From Verrucomicrobiota bacterium (GTDB lineage: Bacteria; Verrucomicrobiota; Verrucomicrobiia; Limisphaerales; J093): a stretch of 64,000 nt of DNA. Position 1 is the first letter of the stretch. Each line of letters begins with the position of its first letter. The translations under genes were made by a program, and so were the position numbers. Under the pieces are notes generated by a model. That model saw nothing but the letters and a program-made list of their open reading frames with translations. It did not search any database and was not told the DNA's origin. Below, piece by piece: positions 1 to 8,367 of this stretch. The stretch lies in contig JAKQDD010000214.1 of NCBI GenBank assembly GCA_029556615.1, forward strand, positions 23,399 to 87,398, read 5' to 3'.

Positions 1-608
1 ACATGGGCGAGAATTGCTCGAGTGGCTCCCGCCTGATCGTGCATCGTCGGCTCAAGGAGCCGCTGGTCGAACGGCTGATCGGGATCGTGAAGGACTGGAA
101 GACGGGGGACCCGGTGGATCCGGAGACCCGGATGGGGCCGATGATCGAATCGAGCCACGGCGAGAAGGTGATGGGCTACATTGCCACCGGCAGCAAGGAG
201 GGGGCGGTGCTGGCGCATGGCGGGCGCCGTCTGCTGCCCGAGAGCGGCGGGTTTTACGTCGAGACCACGATTTTCGATGAGGTCAAGAACAGCATGACGA
301 TCGCCCGCGAGGAGATCTTCGGGCCCGTGCTCGCCGTGATCCCGGTGGAGAGCGACGAGGAGGCGGTTGCGGTGGCCAACGACACGCCCTACGGCCTGGC
401 GGCGTCCCTCTACTCGAAAGACGTGGGCCGGGCGCATCGGGTGGCCCGTGCGCTGCGCGCCGGGACAGTGTCCGTGAACTGCTACTCCGAAGGCGATGTC
501 ACAACGCCGTTCGGCGGCTTCAAGGAATCCGGCTTTTTCGGACGCGACAAGTCGGTGTACGCGCACGAGCAGTACAGTGAGCTCAAGACGATCTGGCTGC
601 AGCTATGA
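1..608 (+). CDS. Aldehyde dehydrogenase, C-terminal part (cut by window start)
   Basis: This is the C-terminal ~201 residues of an NAD(P)-dependent aldehyde dehydrogenase, which oxidises an aldehyde to its acid in the cytoplasm. The visible part begins at the catalytic loop GENCSSGSRL, whose cysteine is the family nucleophile, and continues through EEIFGPVL and the C-terminal PFGGFKESG motif. The Rossmann NAD-binding part, about 290 residues, lies upstream of the window. The stop is followed after 43 bases by a DapA-family lyase on the same strand. Such pairs occur in sugar-acid and hydroxyproline degradation, where the lyase-family enzyme yields a semialdehyde that the dehydrogenase oxidises. 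The family call is firm. The substrate is inferred only from this neighbour and is open. Confidence 0.9.
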   Translation, partial: MGENCSSGSRLIVHRRLKEPLVERLIGIVKDWKTGDPVDPETRMGPMIESSHGEKVMGYIATGSKEGAVLAHGGRRLLPESGGFYVETTIFDEVKNSMTIAREEIFGPVLAVIPVESDEEAVAVANDTPYGLAASLYSKDVGRAHRVARALRAGTVSVNCYSEGDVTTPFGGFKESGFFGRDKSVYAHEQYSELKTIWLQL

Positions 609-651
609 GCCGGCAGCCTGGGCGGACCGGCCTGCCGGCACCTCAAGCCCC

Positions 652-1572
652 ATGAAAACCCGGACGAAATCCCACCCCAAGCGGAGCGGCTTCCACGGCG
701 TTCTCGCCGCCCTGGTGACGCCGATGAAGGCGAACGAGGAGATTGACTACGACCGGCTGGGCCGATTCACCGAGAACCTGCTGAAGGCGGGAGTGCACGG
801 CGTGATCCCGCTCGGGAGCACGGGCGAGTACTATGCCCTCGATCCCCTCGAGCGGGAGCGGGTGCTCAGGGCGACGGTCGAGGCCGCCGCCGGGCGTGTG
901 CCGGTGATTGCCGGCGCCAACGCCGGGGCGACACGCGAGGTCATCGCCTTCTCCCGGCAGGCTGAAGCGCTGGGGTGTGCCGGCGTCATGCTGGCGCCGC
1001 CCTACTACTCCCTTCCGCGCCCGGAGGAACTGCTGGCTCACTTTCGGGCCGTCAACCATGCCATCGGCATCCCGATTCTGCTCTACAACTATCCGGGCCG
1101 GACCGGGGTGGACATGACCCCGGAGTTCATCGAGCGTCTCGCCGCCCTGAAGAACGTGCGCTACGTGAAGGAGAGCACCGGCGAGATGCCGCGCATCACG
1201 GAGCTCCTCCGGCGCTGTGGCGATCGGCTGGGGGTTTTCTGCGGGTGCGACACGATCGCGCTCGAGAGTCTGATGGTGGGCGCCGTCGGCTGGGTCGGGG
1301 GCGTCGTGAATGTGCTGCCCCGATCGCATGTCCGGCTCTTTGAACTGGCCGTCGTGAAGCGCGATCTGGTGGCGGCGCGGTCGCTGTTCTTCCGGATGCT
1401 GCCGCTGCTCGAGCTCTTCGAGGGAGGCGGCAAGTACACCCAATTCGTGAAGGCGGGATGCAAGCTGATGGGACATGACGTCGGGCCCCCGCGCCGTCCG
1501 CTGCTCGGGATTACCGGCGCCGAAGGCGCAAGATTGCGCGCCGCATTGCGGGTGTCCAGAGCCGGTGGCTGA
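652..1572 (+). CDS. DapA / N-acetylneuraminate lyase family protein
   Basis: A 306-residue TIM-barrel lyase or dehydratase of the dihydrodipicolinate synthase family, which works through a Schiff base to lysine. The family signatures are present: the substrate-carboxylate loop GSTGEYYAL (normally GTTGE), the tyrosine in LYNYPGRTG, and the Schiff-base lysine in RYVKESTGE. Length is normal for the family (about 290-310). I start it at the ATG at 652 because translation farther upstream runs through the end of the dehydrogenase gene and reads as a non-homologous basic peptide. It lies 43 bases after the dehydrogenase and is probably cotranscribed. Family members that pair with aldehyde dehydrogenases include keto-deoxy sugar-acid dehydratases and hydroxyproline-pathway deaminases, so biosynthetic DapA is less likely here. 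Confidence 0.85.
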   Translation: MKTRTKSHPKRSGFHGVLAALVTPMKANEEIDYDRLGRFTENLLKAGVHGVIPLGSTGEYYALDPLERERVLRATVEAAAGRVPVIAGANAGATREVIAFSRQAEALGCAGVMLAPPYYSLPRPEELLAHFRAVNHAIGIPILLYNYPGRTGVDMTPEFIERLAALKNVRYVKESTGEMPRITELLRRCGDRLGVFCGCDTIALESLMVGAVGWVGGVVNVLPRSHVRLFELAVVKRDLVAARSLFFRMLPLLELFEGGGKYTQFVKAGCKLMGHDVGPPRRPLLGITGAEGARLRAALRVSRAGG

Positions 1573-1602
1573 GGTCGCAGGTTTGACCTGCCCGGGGCGG
1601 CT

Positions 1603-2016
1603 TCAGGCGGACGGATTGAAGACGCGCACCCCCGGCGCAATGTCCCCGGTATCCCGCGTGGCAAGCGTGAGGCCGTGAACCACCGCCGTGGCGGCCAGAA
1701 GATTGTCCACCGCGGGCAGCGGACGCCCCGCCCGCTCGGCGTCGCCCATGAGTTCACCCCACTTGGCGGCAACCGGATCGTCCACGGCGAGAAGGCGCTC
1801 CGCGAACCGCTGGCGCAGCGCCGAGAGGGCCTGCTCACGCTTGCGACGCTCCGGACCCGGCGGAAGCGCGTGAACGCCCTTCTCGATCTCTCCCAGCGTG
1901 AGCACGCTGAGGGCGCAGTCGCGCTCGGGCAGGGCATCCAGCCAGGCCACGACCTTGGCGTTTGGCCGGCGTTTGCCCGGCTCGCAAATCACGTTCGTGT
2001 CCAGCAGCCACTTCAT
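1603..2016 (-). CDS. vapC: PIN-domain toxin, VapC/FitB type
   Basis: A 137-residue PIN-domain ribonuclease of the VapC/FitB type, the toxin half of a type II toxin-antitoxin pair. It starts MKWLLDTNVI and has the acidic residues expected for Mg-dependent RNA cleavage: Asp6, Glu43, Asp104 (in AVDNLLAATA) and Asp122/Asp125 (in TRDTGDIA). Its ATG overlaps the stop of the upstream small gene by four bases (ATGA), as is usual for such pairs, so the two are translationally coupled. It converges on the DapA-family gene, with 30 bases between the stops. The RNA target cannot be told from sequence. Confidence 0.9.
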   Translation of the reverse strand: MKWLLDTNVICEPGKRRPNAKVVAWLDALPERDCALSVLTLGEIEKGVHALPPGPERRKREQALSALRQRFAERLLAVDDPVAAKWGELMGDAERAGRPLPAVDNLLAATAVVHGLTLATRDTGDIAPGVRVFNPSA

Positions 2017-2228
2017 GCGCGGCGCATGGGACGCTTGTCGCGCCGCACGTCCAGGCCCTGGGTGGCGCGCGCGAGCAGGCGGGAGAGTGGCTCGCGTTCG
2101 GCCGGCCGCAGGAGCTTGAAGACATACCGCGGCACGCCGCCGGCGTCGATCTCGACGGTCTCGCCGGCGTCGGCCTGGGCGCGGATGACGGCAAACTGCC
2201 GTTGGAAATTGCGCACCGTCGTTCTCAT
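2013..2228 (-). CDS. vapB: Antitoxin of the VapBC-like pair
   Basis: A 71-residue protein directly upstream of the PIN toxin, overlapping it by four bases. It begins MRTTVRNFQRQF and carries the pattern AGETVEIDAGGVPRYVF seen in Phd/YefM-type antitoxins, where the N-terminal half binds operator DNA and the C-terminal half wraps the toxin. I start it at the ATG at 2228. The frame stays open upstream, but the extra sequence overlaps repeat-rich DNA and looks non-coding. The pair is expected to repress its own promoter; no clear operator was found. The antitoxin role rests mainly on position, size and coupling, since the sequence is weakly conserved. Confidence 0.75.
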   Translation of the reverse strand: MRTTVRNFQRQFAVIRAQADAGETVEIDAGGVPRYVFKLLRPAEREPLSRLLARATQGLDVRRDKRPMRRA

Positions 2229-2629
2229 GTCTGACGCAAAGTTGTCAGACAGTTGGTGCCCGCGCAAGCGTGAATCCCGGTCCCTGCTGTGCGTTGGCTT
2301 GAACCTCCCGTGGGCTATCCTCGCGGGAGACCTGCGTGACCTGCTGCGCGGCAGCCACGTGAAGGCCATGCCCATGCCGTCCTGCGAGGTGTACCCGTGA
2401 GCCGGTGTTTGCCGACAAGATGGCAGATTCGCAGTTGACACACTGCGGGTGAACCGCGGATCACGGATCACACCTTTGTCCGGGGCCCCTTTTGGCCCGC
2501 CGCAGTCGTCGCCTGCGGCTACAAAGGCATTCTGTAGCCGCCCGCGGTGAGGGCGGCACGGGAGGTGTTCGCAGGGCCGACTGTGAACCTGTCCCCCTAT
2601 CCCCTGGGTGCCGACCGTCAAGACGCGGA
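2229..2629. other. Intergenic region between two leftward genes
   Basis: This 401-base gap lies between the start of the antitoxin and the end of the next leftward gene. It has no convincing gene. Its right part (about 2498-2600) holds a dispersed repeat described separately. A TTGACA at 2434-2439 points rightwards, away from any gene start, and is probably chance. Confidence 0.5.
2498..2600 (+). repeat. Dispersed GTAGCCGC-type palindromic repeat, copy 1
   Basis: The segment contains GCCTGCGGCTACA and, a few bases later, TGTAGCCGCCCGCGG, which form an inverted repeat. After a short variable stretch it ends with GACTGTGAACCTGTCCCCC. The TGTAGCCGCCCGCGGTGAGG block and this end block recur at 7691-7740, and a reverse-oriented relative of the first block is at about 47636-47668. 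Recurrence in three intergenic sites suggests a REP-like dispersed repeat. Confidence 0.6.
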
Positions 2630-4135
2630 TCACGACCGCGGCGGGCGCGGTGGCGGCGGATCGAACAACAGCTCCTTCAATTCGAGCTCCCGCAACAGCC
2701 AGTTGATGTCGTCCCGCCGGCCCGCTTTCAGGTTGCGTTGGTCGTGGGCGCGGACCCGCTGCTTCATGAGGCGAATGAGCTTCGGGCGCAGCTGCGGATC
2801 GCGCGCCGCCTCCCGCGGCGTTTTGTCGTCGAGCGCGGGAATGCGGGAGTCCAGGAAACGGCGATCTTCGGCCTCGAGCAGCGCGGCCTGGAAATCCGCC
2901 TCATGGTCGGGGGCAGCCAGACCCTTAGGCACGCGGGACGATCTCATAACGACCCGCTCGGGATCCTCCAACAGACGGGGCGGCACGAGCGAGCGATCGT
3001 ACGTGGGCTCGTCTTGCTTGAGGCTCGCGGCAGGATCATCCAGCCGTTGGCTGGCGAATCGGACGGCGGTGCCCATGAGCGACTCAAACCGGCGACGCAG
3101 TTGCGCGGTCCGCGCTGCCCCCATGGCTTCGAGCTGCCAGTGAGTCTTCCCCAGCAAGACGCGCCCCAGCACCGCCCGCCCGGCGGCCGCTGGACCCTCG
3201 ACGTCCTCGTCAAACCACACGCGTGCTTCAGAGAAACCTTCGTGGGTCTCGGCCTCGCGCAGGTCATCGAGATGGACAGCGGGTTGGTCATCGAGGAGTG
3301 AGCGGCATTCGGCAAAGGGACGGCGCAGGTCATAGACGACCCGGCCCCATGTTGCATCGATGGCGGCAAACATGTTGGCGTGTCGCGCCAGCATGGTGGC
3401 CGCGAGCGCTTGATCGAAACGGACGAATTGCTCCGCCAGCCACAGGCGGATGCCGGTTTCGTCCACCGGCCCGCCCAGGTGTCGGACGATCTCGCGGACC
3501 ACCTCCTGGGGCTCGAGTTGCGCCACGTCCGGAATGTTAATCGCCGCTCCCGCCAGCCGGGAGTAGTGCGGCATCCGATGCATCCAGGCCAGGAACACGC
3601 TGAAGCGCACCGCCTGCGCGGCAAAGCTCCGGTCTCGAATGCAGAATGGCGCGTGCGCCTCCTCGAGCAGGTCCACCACTTCCACCTGTTCGCGATCGAT
3701 CACCCGCCGGACTTCGACCAGCGCGACCTTCGTTCGCATTCGGGCTTTCATCAAGACCCGCTCGTCGTTTTTGAGGCCGGGGAATCCCTCTTGCTCCCAA
3801 CGTTCCGCCAGCGTCCGCCCGCCGTGATCGCGCGCGAAGAACTGCCGCCACGTGACCCAGGCATGGAGGGCATGCGGCGAGGCATGCCGCCGCAACCGCA
3901 CCAGCTCCCGCTCCGTCGCGGCGCGGTCCGGCCCGGCCTCGAGGAGATACAGGGTGGCTTTGCTGTTCAAAGAGTCATCCAGCGCCAGGGCCGCTTCGTA
4001 ATTGGCAGGCCCATAGGGATTGAATATGCAATCGGCGGGACACGCGTAGCGGCTGACGCGGTTGTCGCCGCACTCGGCCGGTGACAAGTCCCGCTGCATC
4101 AGCGGACAGAAACGCCTTTTCGCTGACTTGGTCAT
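2630..4135 (-). CDS. Unrecognised protein with N-terminal cysteine cluster, 501 aa
   Basis: I do not recognise this 501-residue soluble protein. It has no signal peptide or membrane segment. The N-terminus has four cysteines at residues 10, 22, 32 and 36 (pattern C-x11-C-x9-C-x3-C), which could bind zinc or an iron-sulfur cluster. The middle is charged and probably helical, with many Arg and Glu. Near the C-terminus (residues about 432-447) is IPALDDKTPREAARDP. From memory, a similar motif occurs in uncharacterised proteins that often also carry small metal-binding modules; this is unverified. It ends in a proline-rich tail. Coding is supported by length, an ATG start and an amino-acid composition unlike the shadow frames. 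No neighbour gives a functional hint. Confidence 0.7.
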   Translation of the reverse strand: MTKSAKRRFCPLMQRDLSPAECGDNRVSRYACPADCIFNPYGPANYEAALALDDSLNSKATLYLLEAGPDRAATERELVRLRRHASPHALHAWVTWRQFFARDHGGRTLAERWEQEGFPGLKNDERVLMKARMRTKVALVEVRRVIDREQVEVVDLLEEAHAPFCIRDRSFAAQAVRFSVFLAWMHRMPHYSRLAGAAINIPDVAQLEPQEVVREIVRHLGGPVDETGIRLWLAEQFVRFDQALAATMLARHANMFAAIDATWGRVVYDLRRPFAECRSLLDDQPAVHLDDLREAETHEGFSEARVWFDEDVEGPAAAGRAVLGRVLLGKTHWQLEAMGAARTAQLRRRFESLMGTAVRFASQRLDDPAASLKQDEPTYDRSLVPPRLLEDPERVVMRSSRVPKGLAAPDHEADFQAALLEAEDRRFLDSRIPALDDKTPREAARDPQLRPKLIRLMKQRVRAHDQRNLKAGRRDDINWLLRELELKELLFDPPPPRPPRS

Positions 4136-4181
4136 AGGTTCTCCATGGTGGCGCCTGCAATCCTCCCGCGCCAGCGTGAAT

Positions 4182-4236
4182 GAGGAGGCTTCATGGGATC
4201 GTGGACTTGGTTAGGTCTGAGGCGGTGCCTCGCTAG
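4182..4236 (-). repeat. CTAG element, copy A (beta unit fragment)
   Basis: This 55-base fragment matches the outer end of the beta unit of the palindromic element family seen whole at 10114-10293. It shares the GGCTTCATGGGATCG block and GGTCTGAGGCG, and ends in CTAG at 4233-4236. The inner arm of the unit and the whole alpha unit are missing. It lies 67 bases beyond the stop of the esterase/lyase gene. Confidence 0.75.
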
Positions 4237-4302
4237 ATGCCTTCCGGTCGGAAATGTCGTATGAATCAATCAGTGTCCCGGTTTGAGTCTGCGAGGAAAA
4301 CG

Positions 4303-7300
4303 TCACCGACTCGGGGCTGGGGCCGGTGCGAACGTGGTCGTGAACTCCGCCGCTGTGCCGGTGGTTTCGAGGTAGAGGCTCTCGCGGCGATGCGGCGGCA
4401 CATCGGGTGTTGAGGCGTGAGTGAGAGTGAAACGTCCCGGGGCGGACAACGTGAGTTCGAGCCGGCGTGTGCCGAACGTGGCCTCGAGTACGGCCGTGTT
4501 GGTGAACGCTGCAGTCCTACACTCCGTCCAGTGCCGGAAGGCGGCTGGGCGGTCCTCGCGGGCAAACGTCGGGTCCGGCACGAACCGTGCCGGCAGGCGC
4601 ATTTGCCCCTGCAGGTGCAAGGCGAGGCCCAGGGCAGCCGGAGCCGAGCCCGGCTCGAGGGTGAGCCGGACGACGTCCACGAGCTTGCCGTTCTCGATCC
4701 GCAGTTCGCGTTCGGCGGCACAATCCGGCCGGTAAAGGGGCTGGCGTGCGGCCACGCGGCAGGCGGTGGTGTCGAAGCGGAGGAGTTGACCCGGGTTCCA
4801 GGGGGCTTGGCCCTGACCATTGACCAAGGGGACGTTGTGGGCGAGCCCGTGGGTGAAGTACTCCCGGTGCAACGGGGAGCCGTAGCCGACCGTACCCGGA
4901 TCGTGGCTGATGTCGGAGTCCCCGAGGAACAGCTCATAATTCAGCGCCTCGGCCTGGGCGTGCGAGGCATCGAGCTGGCCGTAGTGGAAGAAGGCCTGCC
5001 AATCGCCTTGGCGCAGGATGGCCATGCGGCTGGACTCGAGGTTCCGGCTGGCGGGCGGGGGCAGGGGACGCGGGTGTTCTGGGGGGGAGGGGGGATCGAG
5101 CAGTGTATCCCAGTTCCGCTGGCGCGCCGCCTCGGACAGGCCGAGGTCGGTGGGGAAGAGGCGATAGGCGGCGGCGAGCGCGGCGCGATTGGGCGCGTGA
5201 CCCGGGCCGCCGGTCGAGTCGGCGGGGTTGGGGAGCTGGCCCGTCTGGAAGCGCAAGGCGATCGGGGCGAGCAGGAGGTTTTCGACGATGGCCATTTCGG
5301 TGTTCAGTTCCTCGGCGCGGCCGGCGAGGGCGGCGGCTTCGAAGAGCGGCCGCAGGGCGCTGACGACGTAGTGGTTGTAGCCGAGCGATTGCTCGAACCA
5401 GAGGTAGTCGCTGGTGACCCCTTGGGCGAGCTGCTGGCGGAGGGCGAAGGGCCGTTCGACAGGCTCACGGCGGGGCCGTTCGACAGGCTCGGGGCGAGCT
5501 CCCTCAACCGCCGCCTGCCACAGCGCGTCGTTGCCGAAGCTGAGCGCCACGTGGGCGACGGCGGCGCGATGCCAGCAGGCGATGTTGTGGATCCGCTGGA
5601 ACGTGGATTCGAGCATGGCGGCCTGGGGGCGGAAGAAGTGGTCGAACCAGAGTTGTTTTCGATCGGGGGCGACGGCGTCGTCGAGGAACCGGACGGTCTG
5701 GCTGAACTTCACGAGATTGACGGCCTCGTCGAGGCTCTGCCACATGAGCCGGCAACCGCGACCCGGCTTTTCGGGCCAGCGCGTGTAGTTGGTGGCGTAG
5801 AAGTCGAGCTGAGCGGCGGCCCAGTCCGCGTACGGCCGGGCACCGGTCAGACGGAAGAGTTGGGCTGCCTGGACCAGTTTGGCAGCGTGGCGGGTGCGGA
5901 AGCCGAACACCCAGGCGGCGTGGAGTTTGGGGGTGAGTTTCACCTTGGGATCCGAAGGGCTCGAGAGGGTGTCCTCGCCCGGCTCATCGGGTGTCCACGT
6001 GAGGAAGGAGCCGTCCTTGGGGCTGACGAAGTCGTGCCACCAGCCGGAGATCCACTCGACGCGGTCGTGTCGGCGGGCCATCCAGTCGTCCATGTCCGCG
6101 CGCTGGTCGGCAAGCCACCGCTGCCACGCGGGGTCTTCCGCCACGCGGCGCCGCGCGCCTTCCCAGTCCTCGAGGGGTTGGCGCACGGGAGAACCGTCCG
6201 GGGTGAAGATCTTGAGCTCGGGGAAGGTCTGTGCGGGGTCGGGTTTGGGGAAGCGTGGCGCCTCGAGGTGCGTCTGGATGGCGTGGCGCATGGCTTCGGC
6301 GGCTCGGGGCGAGACCGTGTGGGTGCTGGGCGGGTCATTGAAGATCTGTTTCGGTCCTGCCAGGGCGTTGTAGGCGGCATAGACACTCGTGGGTGGACAC
6401 GTCGTGTCGATGAACCCGACCGTGACGATTCCGGGGCAGCGGACGCGCGTGGCGAAGTTCATGACGTCGTAGTACCGCACCGCATCGAGGACGTCCGAGG
6501 CCGGCGCTTCAGGCGGGTTGGCGAGGAATTTCGGCCACCCGTTGACCCGTCCTACGGCGACGCCGGTGTGATCGCACATTGCCGGTACACCGGCGGCGAA
6601 GTAACTCACCCGCGGGTCCAACCCGGCGGCGACGATCGACTGGGCGCCGCCTTGGCTGCTCCCGTGGACGATCAGCGTCTTGCCGTTCCATTCCGGTTGT
6701 GCCGCGAGGAAGTCGATGGCACGGACCAACCGCACGAACATGCCGAGGAAATAGATGGTCTCGCGCGATTCCCGCCCCCGTGTGCGGTATTCCTTGAGCT
6801 CCCCTTGGGCGAGGCCCGTGTAGAAGCTCTCGGGTTGTCCGTTGGGAAGCCCATGGGCGTTGATGTCGAGGGCCAGCATACCCTTCCCGGCCCATCCGGC
6901 GGCGCCGCTGAGACTCGAACTGCGGACGCCGGCGCCGTGAACGGTGAGGATGGCGGGCAGACTCCTGCGGGCGGCGCGCATGGGCCGGGCGTAGTATCCC
7001 GACACCGGCGCGCCGAGGCTGTCCGCCTGGAGATCGAAGCACTCGACGTTGGTCGCCGGGGAGGTCACGGGGTTCAGCCGGGCATTGACGGGCACGGCGG
7101 CGAGCTTCGTCTTCTGGGCGGCCCAGAAGTCATCGAAGTCTGCAGGCACAGGCAGGCTGGGCGGGATCTCGAGGGGGTCAATGGCGGCACCGGCGACCGC
7201 GGTGCGGGCCGGCTGGTTTGTGCCGCGGAACACCGCCCGGCACTGGAGGAACCCGGGTTCATCGAGCGTGCCGGTCACGGTTGCGCGGCCGTCGGCGAGC

Positions 7301-7575
7301 CGCACGGTGCCGTGGGTCAGGGGCGGCACGCCGTCCTTCGAGAGCGTCCACTCGACTTCGGCGTCCTTCACGCCTGGCGGTTCCGAGCGCAAGGTGATGA
7401 TGAACTGCACCGGAGCGTGGATGGGGTAGATGGCATTGGTGCGGTCGGTGGCGACGGTGAGGGTTGGGCCGGCGGGAGTGCGGGCGGGTGTTGGCGATGC
7501 CGCGATCAAGACGGCCGCGCACGCAACAGACAGGGCAACCGCGGCAACGAGGTGGGAGAATCGGTGGGGTCTCAT
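4303..7575 (-). CDS. Secreted acetyl-xylan-esterase-like and lyase-like two-domain protein
   Basis: A 1,090-residue exported protein with a signal peptide (about residues 1-31, hydrophobic core VAAVALSVACAAVLIAAS). Residues about 140-440 form an alpha/beta hydrolase of the acetyl xylan esterase type (AXE1-like). The nucleophile is Ser307 in HGSSQGG, and a histidine in DPPSTHTV is the likely catalytic base. Residues about 450-1090 resemble the alpha-helical toroid plus beta-sandwich architecture of heparinase/alginate-lyase type enzymes, with many Trp, Tyr and His (for example YLWFEQSLGYNHY), but I cannot name the family. The fusion suggests removal of acyl groups and then cleavage of one acidic or acetylated polysaccharide outside the cytoplasm. 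A repeat-derived insert (GARPEPVERPRREPVERP, residues about 691-709) sits in the lyase-like part. Esterase call strong, lyase call tentative. Confidence 0.75.
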   Translation of the reverse strand: MRPHRFSHLVAAVALSVACAAVLIAASPTPARTPAGPTLTVATDRTNAIYPIHAPVQFIITLRSEPPGVKDAEVEWTLSKDGVPPLTHGTVRLADGRATVTGTLDEPGFLQCRAVFRGTNQPARTAVAGAAIDPLEIPPSLPVPADFDDFWAAQKTKLAAVPVNARLNPVTSPATNVECFDLQADSLGAPVSGYYARPMRAARRSLPAILTVHGAGVRSSSLSGAAGWAGKGMLALDINAHGLPNGQPESFYTGLAQGELKEYRTRGRESRETIYFLGMFVRLVRAIDFLAAQPEWNGKTLIVHGSSQGGAQSIVAAGLDPRVSYFAAGVPAMCDHTGVAVGRVNGWPKFLANPPEAPASDVLDAVRYYDVMNFATRVRCPGIVTVGFIDTTCPPTSVYAAYNALAGPKQIFNDPPSTHTVSPRAAEAMRHAIQTHLEAPRFPKPDPAQTFPELKIFTPDGSPVRQPLEDWEGARRRVAEDPAWQRWLADQRADMDDWMARRHDRVEWISGWWHDFVSPKDGSFLTWTPDEPGEDTLSSPSDPKVKLTPKLHAAWVFGFRTRHAAKLVQAAQLFRLTGARPYADWAAAQLDFYATNYTRWPEKPGRGCRLMWQSLDEAVNLVKFSQTVRFLDDAVAPDRKQLWFDHFFRPQAAMLESTFQRIHNIACWHRAAVAHVALSFGNDALWQAAVEGARPEPVERPRREPVERPFALRQQLAQGVTSDYLWFEQSLGYNHYVVSALRPLFEAAALAGRAEELNTEMAIVENLLLAPIALRFQTGQLPNPADSTGGPGHAPNRAALAAAYRLFPTDLGLSEAARQRNWDTLLDPPSPPEHPRPLPPPASRNLESSRMAILRQGDWQAFFHYGQLDASHAQAEALNYELFLGDSDISHDPGTVGYGSPLHREYFTHGLAHNVPLVNGQGQAPWNPGQLLRFDTTACRVAARQPLYRPDCAAERELRIENGKLVDVVRLTLEPGSAPAALGLALHLQGQMRLPARFVPDPTFAREDRPAAFRHWTECRTAAFTNTAVLEATFGTRRLELTLSAPGRFTLTHASTPDVPPHRRESLYLETTGTAAEFTTTFAPAPAPSR
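5449..5503 (+). repeat. In-frame PEPVE-type repeat inside the esterase/lyase gene
   Basis: Two copies of GGCCGTTCGACAGGCTC stand about 27 bases apart within the coding sequence. On the coding strand they translate as PEPVERP and REPVERP. This GTTCGACAGGCTC motif is a well-known dispersed bacterial repeat, normally intergenic, whose chance translations contain PEPVEG or ELVEG. The reading frame is kept through it. Confidence 0.75.
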
Positions 7576-7690
7576 GGTTACTTGCGTGTGAGGCCGGCAG
7601 GCGTCGGACCGCCGCCTTTCGTCACGCGGGTAGTGTAAGGGTCCGCCAGGGAATTGCGAGCGGCACTGACGTCTGGGGCTCCAGACGCTG

Positions 7691-7740
7691 CTGTAGCCGC
7701 CCGCGGTGAGGGCGCGGCTGACTGTGAACCTGTCCCCCTA
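7691..7740 (+). repeat. Dispersed GTAGCCGC-type repeat, copy 2
   Basis: TGTAGCCGCCCGCGGTGAGG and, four bases after a short GC run, GACTGTGAACCTGTCCCCC repeat the arrangement at 2532-2600 with a shorter middle. It lies in the 234-base gap between the divergent esterase/lyase and release-factor-like genes, which holds nothing else I recognise. Confidence 0.6.
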
Positions 7741-7809
7741 TCGTTCTGCGGCTGCGACTGGGCAGGATGATGCTTGAGGGTTTTGGAAGATCCGGGATAG
7801 CCTGCGGTC

Positions 7810-8223
7810 ATGGACACGTGGCCGGGGAGTCTCGAGAAGCAGGCGGAGCTGACCCGGCGCGAGGCGGCGCTGGGGGTCAGGGAAGCGGACATCGAGGAGA
7901 CGTTTGTCCGTTCCGGCGGGCATGGCGGGCAGAACGTGAACAAGACGTCGACTTGCGTGATGTTGCATCACCGTCCGACCGGGCTGCGGGTCAAGTGCCA
8001 GGCAACGCGCCAGCAGGGGCTCAACCGGTTCCTGGCTCGCCAGTGGCTGTTGGACCGCATCGAGGCGTTGCGCAGGAGTCGCGCGGCTGCCGAGCGCGCG
8101 CGGCGGGAGAAGGTGCGCCGGCAGACGCGGCCGCGCAGCCGCGGCGCCAAGGAGCGGATGCTAGCGGATAAGTCCCGTCAGGCAGCGAAGAAGCAGGGGC
8201 GACGGCCTGTCGAATCCGAGTAG
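7810..8223 (+). CDS. Class I release-factor-like protein with GGQ motif
   Basis: A 137-residue protein with the peptidyl-tRNA hydrolysis loop of class I release factors, RSGGHGGQNVNKTST, with GGQ at residues 39-41. The glutamine positions water for ester hydrolysis in the ribosomal peptidyl-transferase centre. It lacks the codon-recognition domains of RF1/RF2 and ends in a long basic tail rich in Arg and Lys, as in ArfB (YaeJ), which enters the empty mRNA channel to rescue stalled ribosomes. The GHGGQNVNKT spelling is closer to RF-H/PrfH-type proteins than to E. coli ArfB. A ribosome-rescue role is therefore likely but the subfamily is not settled. It is a lone gene between repeats and the broken paralogue remnant. 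Confidence 0.85.
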   Translation: MDTWPGSLEKQAELTRREAALGVREADIEETFVRSGGHGGQNVNKTSTCVMLHHRPTGLRVKCQATRQQGLNRFLARQWLLDRIEALRRSRAAAERARREKVRRQTRPRSRGAKERMLADKSRQAAKKQGRRPVESE

Positions 8224-8237
8224 GTGTTGGCCAGGAA

Positions 8238-8350
8238 GATGCCCGTGGGCCTGACCAGCGAGCAGTCCGAGGAGCGCAGCGCGGCAGAGCCTCAGCCAAA
8301 GCGCACGAGAGCACTGCGAGGAGGTTCGTCAGCAGTCACATAGGCACGGT
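8238..8350 (-). pseudogene. Remnant 5' end of a tail-collar-family paralogue
   Basis: This stretch is a diverged copy of the 5' end of the gene at 8368-10056 (compare 9683-9743 with 10021-10056). On the minus strand the copied start reads ATG TGA, so translation would stop at codon two, and the following signal-peptide-like part is out of frame. It lacks the 277 bases present at 9744-10020 in the intact gene. It sits just after the stop of the intact paralogue, as expected for a former tandem copy whose body was deleted, and it runs into the release-factor-like gene. Confidence 0.7.
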
Positions 8351-8367
8351 TGAAGTCGGGTGAAGCG

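Noticed and set aside
4417..7638. A 1,073-codon open frame on the + strand
   Set aside because: It is the antisense shadow of the esterase/lyase gene, which has a signal peptide and catalytic motifs.
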